Positions 55,641-64,000 of a DNA stretch of 64,000 nt are shown piece after piece (position 1 is the first letter of the stretch; every line of letters starts with the position of its first letter). Origin of the DNA: Cladorrhinum sp. PSN259. Taxonomy: Eukaryota; Ascomycota; Sordariomycetes; Sordariales; Podosporaceae. A program made the translations under genes and the position numbers. The stretch covers positions 372,001 through 436,000 of the forward strand of contig MU867066.1 in assembly GCA_033725935.1 (NCBI GenBank), in the 5' to 3' direction. Below the pieces are notes generated by a model. The model was given only the letters and a program-made list of their open reading frames with translations, was not told where the DNA came from and ran no database searches.

Positions 55641-56792
55641 TTAGCGGTAAATCCAGCTGAGTGATTGCAGCAACACGCTTCGCCTGTCCAGCAGCGCTTG
55701 CCTTTCCGTTTCATTCTGGACCTGGTCGAGTTCGTCGTTGAGCCGAAGGAGCAATCGAACAGTGCGAGTTTCTTGCCGCCGAGTCCTCTCCTGCGTTGTC
55801 CCTTCCGAGTCCATCTTTTGAGACTTGAATGCTTGCCAAAAATTGAATATCAATGCAGTAAAGCCAATGCAAAGTGTGACCATCTGATCCAACTCGGTGA
55901 TGCTCGAAGTGCTCTTTGGAACGAAAAAAGGCAGGCGAGCCGTAAATCTAACGGAGGACATGAATTCTGTCGGCCCAAGCGTTCTGGTCTTAGTGAACAT
56001 GATAACCCCAAAGGAGAAAGGGAGGAAAAAAGAAGAAGTGAAGGTTAGGGACCTGAGCCTCCAGTTTTCTCGCACATTCAAATCCTGCCGCACCATACGC
56101 TCGCGACCAAGTAGCATAACACCGAATCCCCGCTCCGCCGCATTCGCCAGCTCGATGTTGAAGTGCAGGTCCCCAGGCTGATCGGCGGTTGTCCGATTCG
56201 GAAACCACAGAATCGCCATAATGAAGAGGAAAAGCCACACGCCCAAAAACGCCAAGATGGATGCCATGGCCTCGGAAAAGTTGAAGAGAAACGGGCGAGA
56301 CAGATTGCTGGCGGACACTCCGGACCCTCGGGTCTGGATGAAAACAACGGTCTCGGTCGAGAACGCCAACAGGCCAACGATAACGACGGCAAATGCGCGT
56401 TTCAAATGTCCACGCACGATCGAAATAAATACTAGCAAAACGGCAGCAGCAGCAAATGTCTCGCAAACGTTAAGGGCAGCTTCTGCAGCTGCGGCGTGTT
56501 GCACGATTCTTGGGTCGGAACTTGTAAAGAGCTCCTGGACTGTCTCATGGCCGTCGGCGTCAGAAGAAATCAAAATTAGATAGAGAGCGTGTCCCGCAGC
56601 AACACTAGGAACTGCCAGGGCGAAGATGAGGTCGGTGCTGATACTGTCTTTGTGACGGTGCTCGGTATTCAGACACCAAGTGACGAAGACGGAGGTGACT
56701 GTGCAGAGCCAGGACGTGATATTGCCTGGTCCATAGAAAGAGGAAACCAATGAAAAGCGCTCGGCTGGGTCGGATAAAGCAGTGCCGGACAT
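55641..56792 (-). CDS. Seven-span membrane protein, unknown function
   Basis: Single-exon, 383 aa. I do not recognise the family. About seven hydrophobic segments are visible: near residues 25-42, 57-78, 104-126, 131-151, 172-195, 249-270 and 305-325. Extramembrane loops are short, with an Asn-linked sequon NLSR in one loop. The C-terminal ~55 residues are cytosolic-looking, highly charged and heptad-like (RTVRLLLRLNDELDQVQNE), so a coiled coil is likely. Seven spans plus a charged tail could suggest a receptor-like protein, but no receptor motif is seen and the count is by eye. A long uninterrupted frame with strong hydrophobic periodicity supports a real gene. Confidence 0.7.
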   Translation of the reverse strand: MSGTALSDPAERFSLVSSFYGPGNITSWLCTVTSVFVTWCLNTEHRHKDSISTDLIFALAVPSVAAGHALYLILISSDADGHETVQELFTSSDPRIVQHAAAAEAALNVCETFAAAAVLLVFISIVRGHLKRAFAVVIVGLLAFSTETVVFIQTRGSGVSASNLSRPFLFNFSEAMASILAFLGVWLFLFIMAILWFPNRTTADQPGDLHFNIELANAAERGFGVMLLGRERMVRQDLNVRENWRLRSLTFTSSFFLPFSFGVIMFTKTRTLGPTEFMSSVRFTARLPFFVPKSTSSITELDQMVTLCIGFTALIFNFWQAFKSQKMDSEGTTQERTRRQETRTVRLLLRLNDELDQVQNETERQALLDRRSVLLQSLSWIYR

Positions 56793-59469
56793 GATGTTTT
56801 GCAGCTGATTTTATGTCGTTGAGTTGGAGAAAGTTTGTTGTAGTGCACTTCTTGCTTTCATGACTGTGAGGATTTGAGTCATTATTGTTACGTACGGCGG
56901 GATCAAGTGTGATTTATGCGTTGCACCCGAAATTTGGTTGCCCCCCGCGCACCACTGGCTGCCTTCGACCCCAAAGCAGGCCCTCAGAGCCTTATCGCTG
57001 TGGGTGACCCCCCTTGGTAGTAGCGACACCTCATCCGTTCTGCAGTGTGCAGCGCTACCATTCAACTTCGGTCGGTAATCCCCTGCTGAGGTTGATCGAT
57101 TCGTATCGAGTTGCGTATTAGAGAAAAGGTGTATTTTCTCAAAGGGATGATTCTTATGAAACTGTATTGATGGTGTCACCACGCAGACCTTCGTATCTCG
57201 TCCTTCTCCAACAGCGGGCTATCAGGAGTGCTATAGCAAATGATGCCATGCATAGGTATCCAACAAGCCCGACCGCACGCCACCTGCAATCTGGACCAAT
57301 ACCTATTGAGGAAAAGTAAATTTGGGCTGCAGCATTGAATCTGGAAGCCATCACAAAAAACGGGCGTCACTGGCCCTGTCCTATTGGCCAGCATCTGAGA
57401 GGGAACCAACTTGTCTGGAGTCTCAGCTGGGTGCTATGGAAGGTCATGGAAAGAGAGCCCAGTGCTGCACGGGGAGAGAGCGCAGTTTGCGTATTTGAGC
57501 ACCAGGAACCCAGTATATCAGAGTTATTTGAGGCCGCTCGCTCTTCACCTCTCCCCTAAGATCAAGAGATCAGCTCAAAAGATTTAGCTATTATTGTGAT
57601 ATACGTGAGAGCGTTATCGGGCATAACCGGAAGAAAAAATAACTCGAATAATTATTATACAATTATACACACTTTATACATGGCTCGATTGATAAGGCAC
57701 GACTCGGTCGCAGGCGCCACGACGACGCCCACAATCAAGATACCTTCAACGATCACTAGATGTGGTGACAAGGCCAGCTTCCAGTACATTTGCCCTGGGC
57801 GCACATAATCAAGAACCACTAGGCAACCTTCGCAATCCATCTTCCACTTTAAATTCATTCCTCCATCCATCTTCTTCCCACCCATCTTCTTCCTTTCACA
57901 ACACACTTGAACCCTCGTCGAGAGACCGTACCAGTAAGTCCTGCTTCTGTGTTCGTGAGAGATTTAGCTATTATATTCCTACTCCAAAATTATCAAAGTC
58001 AATCATTCCATGAATTCCTCCCCACACATTGATTGCCCTTGGTAACCCTGACTCGAGACGGTTCTGCGATATTTACACCTCCTTTCTGTTCTTTGCACCT
58101 TCAGGAAATTTTTCCAATGGATGTTCGCCCAGAGGACCTTCTCCCAGGCGAGAAGGTGTTGATGAAACGGAGCGCAAACGCGCTCGTGAATATTAAAGAC
58201 TGGGGCCTAAGCAGGTTCTTCGCAGACGATTCTCTCCGTCTCGCAAGGATGTGCTATACCTCACCAACTACCGTCCACTCTTTTCAACTCGCACGCCTTT
58301 AATCGACTGACGGGCAAATTCAGCATCGCTCTTCCCACGATACAGAGCGTGAAGGATACATCTCGGTTCATCATGAAGAGGGTCGAAAATCGGGACGGAT
58401 ACGGAGACCTTCGGGTTTGTTGTCTAGGGAATCCTAGAGCTTATTACAGCAATTTACAAGGCTCGTGCGGCACTGACAACCGTTGAAAGTCGAGCATTTG
58501 CGGGCGGCGGTAGCGACCAACTTATAGCAAGTTCGCCGACGGGCTGAAAGTTGCGAGTGCTATCGAGATGATGAACAAGACGTTGCTGGTAGCTCGCAAG
58601 TCCGGCACGCTGGCCAAGATAGCAGCAGGTGCAAGCAATTCTTTCGAAATTTCTGGGATAATGAATTTTCTGGAACTGCTAGGCGATTAGACTCCAGTAG
58701 AAGGGTCATCCACTGGATAGGCAGATCTGCGCGTTCAAGAACTTGCAAAGCATGGGTTTGATGTGTTGTCTAATTGCTGAATGAGTTTGCCTGGGGCGCA
58801 CAATCTGAGCGGAGGGGCGCAAAATGAGTGTCTGAGAATTGTCTTTGGGTATGTTTCCGATGGGGGACATGTTGAAGATCATCAAAACAGAGGACAAGGG
58901 TACAGAGAGTCTAGTGCTTAGGTAGAAAGAAACCCTCGCGACGATTGAGAACTGGTGAGATGACCATAATTTTCGATAAATCGGGATTGCAATTACATTA
59001 AAACACAGAATAAAAATAAGAACAGAGATAAAAGAAAGCTTTTGTTTATTGTCCACAATCTGCATATGCAATAATGAGTTCCATCGTGTATTTGAGGCTC
59101 TGGCCGCAGTGTTAACCTAAAAGAAAAAGAAGAAGGTCAAGTTTATATCCAGCGTCTGAGTGCTGAAAAAAAACAAGTGCAGAACGGCAGAGAAATACTG
59201 AAATAAATCAACAGATTAAACGCTCGAGATCATATCTTCCACAACAAGAGTTAGTCTTCTACTAGTAAATATCGTTAAGAGCAGGGGGGCAGACGTACTT
59301 ATACTCCTTCTCAAGCTTGGCATCCTTTCTTTCCTCAACAAGCCTAGCGTCATGGTTATGCCGGGGATTGGCTGTCGAGGATCAAAAGGCTGCCGACTTC
59401 AAGTGTCTGGTCACCGTGGTTCAGTACCGAAGCATCATCCTGCTTTTCCCAGGCTTTGACGGCGGGTTG
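56793..59469. other. Intergenic, no gene recognised
   Basis: 2.7 kb, the longest gene-free stretch. It includes an 89-codon plus-strand frame at 58033-58302 and a 121-codon minus-strand frame at 58706-59071, neither with a recognisable domain or splice context. A CCATCTTC-type repeat near 57865-57895 is seen. Possibly a decayed gene, unresolved. Confidence 0.35.
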
Positions 59470-61114
59470 CTATTGATCGAGTGCAGGATCGACTAGATAT
59501 TGATGCATGGTATTGCTATCCACTGCTGGAAGGGTACAAGGGACGGTTCCTAAAGGCGTGAGATTCCTTGCATCTACAAAAAATATCAGAACAAAGGACA
59601 TACCTTCCAGCCCAATGAATGGAGCTGACTCCGACCCAGCTGACTCCGACCCAGCTGACAAGTAACCTGATGTCTGGTACTGCCCCATTGGTATACCAGA
59701 GTAATAAGAAGTGGAGCGGTCAAGATCGTGCCCGCCAATCTCATGGCTGGTGGCAGGGTGATGATCAAAACCTGTGGGCTGTGAGATCCTCTGCTCGTTC
59801 TCCGACGGCGGTGGTTTGGGAAGGAGAGTTCGTAACGGCCTGTTCGCAGGAGCACCCACTTGCCGGTGGTTCTTTGCATGGCGCCTAGTCTGAAGTGAAC
59901 GCAGTGCTGCTGCAGCAAGCTCGGGAGGGACATCGTATCGTTGGTCAATTGGATTTTGCTGTCCATGGGAGCAGATATCTTTGTGGGCTGTTTGTGCCTT
60001 GGAATGATCCCATCCCTCATTGATCGCGGAATTGCTTGTTTTGACAACAGAAATGTGGTCGGCCTTTTCCGCGCCGTCAGATGTCCCTTCGCAGTCTGAT
60101 ACTCGGCGTGTAAGCAGGGAATCAACATATGATGATAGTGAGGTGGATTGCTCACCTGCAGGCGGTATATGATGAGTCCCGTCATCAGGGAACAAGAAGT
60201 TCCACAGCTTGGTCACAGTGTTGATTCTAAGACCATGCTTTCTGTCGTTAAGCCTGTTGAACATACTTTCGGTTATGCCATCTTCCGGATCATTGCTTCG
60301 AGTTTTCGGGTCTCTTCTATGATGGATTTTGATGTGGTTCCTGGAGCAGAGGTGTTAGCGAAGGTCAAGATGATGAGAAAACACAGGAAGCTTACTTGAG
60401 CCTAGAGAAACTAGGGAATCCTTGAAGACAGCTTCGATACGTGTAACTGCTGAACCTATCCTTGTTTCGCTGTCTATATAGACACTCAAGCATTTGCTTG
60501 CTGGCTGGCTGTTTATCTTCCCGATCATGATGACTGGGGTTTCGGCGGCCCTCATCATCGTCATCGTCCCCGCCCTGGTCATCTCCTTCTTGTCCAGGGA
60601 TGCGGTGGCTTTTAGTGTACTGGTTAGCTTTTCCACTGGGGCTTGGACCGGGTTGTGTGTTTCCGCAACCCGATGACGACGCGGTCGGATGACGGTCGTC
60701 GGTAGTCGATGATGTCTTTGTTGATCTGCGTGCACCACCATGACTGTGGGCTGCAGGCTGAGAACTTTGGAGAGAGACTTTGGATATTCCTTCCGCAACG
60801 TTTCCAACACTTGACCCGCTGTCAGGGGCGTGAAAGAATAGACGAGGTGTTGCGGAGTTTTTCTCGGCTTCGGATACACAGTGGTGGATGATAGGAACCC
60901 CCTCGAAGGTGTAGTGTGCGTCAGACGGTGAATGGAGATGCTCGAGACCAGCACGTGGGCTGGGAGTGCGGAATGTGAGGTCTCGTTCGCATTCTGGACA
61001 GCACAGAGCGCTGGTGGGCGACAATTGTGAAGATGGAATCGGTGACCTCGAAGGGTAAGTGGGGCATGGTAGAGGTTGAGGGTCTGCTCCGGGTGAGATC
61101 GAATGGATATCCAT
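59470..61114 (-). CDS. Atypical C2H2-like protein (C2H2-LFP family)
   Basis: Exons 61114-60396, 60340-59604 and 59549-59470 (introns 55 and 54 nt); 511 aa. The third exon is optional: the 54-nt intron is in frame, and read-through gives 18 extra residues. The start is chosen at MDIHSISPG; the frame extends upstream to 61354 without clear domain content. A CPECERDL motif lies near the N-terminus, then a disordered Ser/Asp-rich part with an acidic run. The finger spans the first intron (~210-250): ECLYRQRNKDR, RSCLQGFPSFSRLKNHIKIH, the same layout as CPYYQRDPRK...CAGPGW in the protein at 38291-40200. Then TKLWNFLFPDDGTHHIPP matches the LFP module of the family. A 15-bp duplication (59624-59653) repeats SESAG near the C-terminus. 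Likely nuclear; function unknown. Confidence 0.68.
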
Positions 61115-63263
61115 GGCGTCGTGCTGAGAGTTTGGCAATTCGATCCCCTCCCGAAAGAGAACGAAACGTCGTAGGGAGCAGAAAAGACAAGATTTAAAAA
61201 GCCCCAAGCAAATTAGGGTGCAAGTTTGGGTGGTGAGCCCGCCTGAAAAAGCAGTCGAGTCTCTTGGCCCTCTGAGTACTCCATTGTAAGGCAGGTCGTC
61301 TCCCTCGATTTTTATCCTCTGCGGCTTCCGCTTGGAGAGATGAGTATCTGCCAAAATAACCCCGGTCGGTCGAGAAATGGGTGGAACTCATGAGGCTCTT
61401 CGATCTCATGCGTTGTACGTCCATGACCTGGTGCAGATAATGGCACCAATACTGGTCAAGGCCAGGATGGGGGCTTCCAGGATGTTCAAGAGCCATGATA
61501 AAGCAAGTGGAAGCACGGAACGACGCTTTGGCTGGGGTTTGATTGGATGCCCGCTCTTCTCAGTTGGATCGAGCCCCAGACATTGGCTCGAAAGCTTCCC
61601 AGCCATGCTGCGTGTCAAAACAAGTCGCCTCAACGCCACCCCAGTGAGCTAGCAAAGGCAACATTGTTCACCGAATTTCCAAAGAACCTCATCCATCATG
61701 GTGCTGTCTGCTTGACCGATGTTTTAATTCCAGTCCTCCAGAGAAGCTCTTGGTTTTTCTGGCCAAGAGGGCCCTCATGGTTCCTACTGTTGGTCTGGGT
61801 CCGAATAATCTGGGGGCTGGGTGGTCCTTGATGTCATCCACCCTCGCCAATCTGATGTTTGGTGTGGGTGCCGTCGCCCGGACCAAACAAGGCGACTGAA
61901 CAGGGATTGAATTTGCTGTCACGGAGAGGAGAGCATGAAGAGGCGGTGCGCGATCGGTCTTTGAGCCGCCATTTCTTGCACCTCCATGTGTACATTGGTA
62001 CATACGCGCCACGGCAAGGCGTTTTCTTCAACAATAAGCGCGATATCCGAGCTGCACCTCGCTCAAATGGTAGAGGGAAGTATCTTTGTAGCCCGGAGCA
62101 GCATGTAGGTTGCCCAACGGGGGTGGCAAGTTTACGCATGCGAGGAGTTCAGCGCCAATTTGGACTGCAGATGTGTCTCGAGCACGGACGACGAATGGAA
62201 AATTTCTGAGACACGGGACCAGATGAGAATGAAAGCTAATCAAAAGTGTAAAAAAATTAAAATGAAGTTCGAATTCGTAAATGGGGCAGCTCTACGGATC
62301 CGTACACAATCGAGATGGATGATTTGCTTGTGCACAGCGAAACGAAATCAAGGTTGATGACCCAACTGTCTGATAGAGGAGCATTAGGAGCATTAGGATT
62401 TGCTAGTGTCACGGATAAAAGATGAACGGATCTTTGGTTCCTTTGCGGGCCGTTATGTCTGTGCCAGAAACTCGGACTCGAGGAATAGTTCGCCGTCTGA
62501 AGGATCGGTTGAGGAAGTGTGCATCCATCCTCCCGATGTGATTGAACCAGCCCTTTGTTGTGGGTGGGGTCCAAAAAGCCACCGGAGCCTGAACCACCAA
62601 TCGATTTTGTGGAGCTGATCGAGACTCCGACATCTCTTGCACCGTACGTACTCACTTGTTTTTAGCCGGATACTCTACTAACCTTGACCAACTGGTTGAG
62701 CTGATAGATGCATGAATTGATGCTGGAAGCCGTTTAGGGTGGGGACTTGTACGCGGTATCGGTACGTACTGTACCTTATTCTCAATTGGATGGTTGGCGC
62801 GGAGACTAGGGTTAGGGTTGGTCTGCTATCACATCGGGAGGCGATCTCGTCATGCCTGGAGATCTTGTCAACTTGATTCGATGTTCCAAAGCGTCATTCG
62901 CATTTCAAGCACAGTCATACACGAGTTAATGGCCAACAAAACTCGTTGGGTTTCGAATATCGGGATGTTTCTTCAAAACTTCGGTCCACGTATGAAGAAA
63001 AAAAAAAAAGCAAAATGCGTAAAATTGCGACAAAGAAACAATGCTCTCTCTCAAGCAATTTTTGGGTAGTAATCCATACAATTGGTGTGCCCGGCTTGTC
63101 TGCTTCCTGCCTAACAACACCTGATATTCCAAAACACTCCCACGTCATGCTCCACACCTCCAGACCACTGACTGGCTGGCTTCCGTTCTATCGCCCTCTT
63201 CTTTTTCTCATGTTTCATCCTCTCCCACTCACACAGCCCTTCTCCGCCAGCTCGTTCTCCTGT
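61115..63263. other. Intergenic, no gene recognised
   Basis: Promoter side of the C2H2-like gene and 3' flank of the SDH subunit gene. Open frames overlap on both strands without domains. A poly-A tract occurs at 62999-63009. Confidence 0.4.
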
Positions 63264-64000
63264 TTAGTAAAAGAGAGCAAGACCCAATCCACCAACGAAC
63301 GAGGCGCCCCAGATGTACCACCCTGACTTGACAATAGTCTGTCTGTTGAAACCATAACCGAGATCGAAAGCCAAGTGACGGACGCCGTTGAGAGCGTGGT
63401 AGGCAAATGGCCAGGCAGCGACGAACTTGAGGGAGGCCTTGGCGGCGACGGGGAGAGCACCAAAAGCGGCGACGAGGGAGGCAGACTCGAGATGCCAGCC
63501 GAGGGCAGGGGCGGCGAGGTATGCGAGACCGAAAGCGTAGAGGGAGCCAGAAAGGGCGGAGCCGGTAAAGCGCTGCCAGATGGAGCCACCGAACCAGGTC
63601 TGCTGCTTGTCGTAGATGTCAAGATGCGGGGAGACGGGGCGCTGGAGGCGCTGCTTGTCGAGGAGGGCGCGGGCGTCGGCGGCGGAGATCTTTTGGGTTG
63701 CTACGGGTCTAAAACACAATAATGTTAATTGGGATGCAGAGAGGAGGGGACCATGGAGGGGCAGAAGGTATACGGACCTGGACTGGGTGGTGCTCAAGTG
63801 CTGGGCAAGACCCATCTTGGCGACGTTGTTAGCTGTGAAGAAGACATTGGGCTTGCCGGCGACTGTTTGTATCAGAGGTTAGAGTTATTATGTCCCTGTG
63901 TTCCGTCGCATTGGTGGTGTCTTCTTCAGAGGCAATTGTGATTGGGCTGTGGTCGCATACCTCGGCGGAGAGCCGTCGTTCCTGATCTCTGGGCAATCAT
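63264..64000 (-). CDS. SDH3: Succinate dehydrogenase cytochrome b subunit, mitochondrial
   Basis: Exons 64000-63961, 63862-63778 and 63708-63264 (introns 98 and 69 nt); 189 aa. The start codon occupies the last three bases of the window. The N-terminus (MIAQRSGTTALRR) is a basic, mitochondrial presequence-like stretch. The mature part has SPHLDIYDKQQTWFGGSIWQ, the quinone-site region with Ser-Arg-like pattern before the first helix, three hydrophobic helices, and HALNGVRHLAFDLG containing the heme b ligand His. This is the membrane anchor of complex II in the inner membrane, passing electrons from succinate to ubiquinone. All family landmarks are present and the length is normal. A housekeeping gene, which suggests the accessory stretch ends here. 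Confidence 0.95.

Noticed and set aside
58033..58302. 89-codon plus-strand frame as a small gene
   Set aside because: No family resemblance, and downstream sequence gives no plausible continuation.
59550..59603. Firm calling of the last intron of the C2H2-like gene
   Set aside because: Both spliced and unspliced versions stay in frame, so the intron is noted as optional only.
60355..60954. 199-codon minus-strand frame overlapping the C2H2-like gene
   Set aside because: Basic, Thr/Arg-rich shadow of the true frame, which carries the finger and LFP module.
1..64000. CRISPR array, bacterial-type operon, or tRNA gene
   Set aside because: No regularly spaced repeats of CRISPR type were seen, genes have spliceosomal introns, and I could not recognise a tRNA cloverleaf by eye (a tRNAscan run would settle this).

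Overview
The window is nuclear DNA of a filamentous ascomycete (Pezizomycotina; a Sordariomycete is my guess, not shown). The signs are short introns (mostly 50-100 nt, GTAAGT/GTATGT donors), Zn2Cys6 regulators, a non-reducing polyketide synthase, HET-domain relics and a cyanovirin-N homolog. All exon boundaries were read by eye from splice signals, frame and family resemblance. Total: 16 intact-looking genes, one gene fragment at the left edge, one broken HET gene, three gene relics and several repeats.

Region 1 (1-8.9 kb): the 3' end of an unidentified gene, a C2H2-type gene (4364-6341) and an 87-nt HET relic in otherwise gene-poor DNA.

Region 2 (8.9-28.3 kb): a secondary-metabolite cluster built around a non-reducing PKS (SAT-KS-AT-PT-ACP-ACP-TE, 18545-24966). 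It has a divergently transcribed P450, a Zn2Cys6 regulator, an MCT-type MFS transporter, a CorA-like membrane protein and a paxM-type FAD monooxygenase. The likely logic is: the PKS makes and releases an aromatic polyketide, the P450 and flavoprotein oxidise it, the transporter moves it, and the Zn2Cys6 protein controls the set. Intergenic DNA between these genes carries CGG-type inverted motifs that could be that regulator's sites. The product cannot be named.

Region 3 (29-38 kb): a Fig1-like membrane protein, a broken HET-domain gene, a heme-thiolate (chloroperoxidase-type) peroxidase, a secreted cyanovirin-N homolog and one copy of a dispersed repeat.

Region 4 (38-49.5 kb): two tail-to-tail genes of an atypical C2H2 family, one encoding a 1461-residue multi-domain protein. 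Between that gene and a divergent Zn2Cys6 regulator lies a ~290-bp array of perfect hairpins with unrelated stem sequences, which is the most unusual structure in the window.

Region 5 (49.5-64 kb): a DJ-1/PfpI protein, a tandem repeat, a GFA-domain protein, adjoining relics of a HET gene and a rhodopsin-fold membrane protein, the second repeat copy, a secreted PEBP-like protein, a 7-TM protein, a third member of the atypical C2H2 family, and the SDH cytochrome b subunit gene, whose ATG is the last base triplet of the window on the minus strand.
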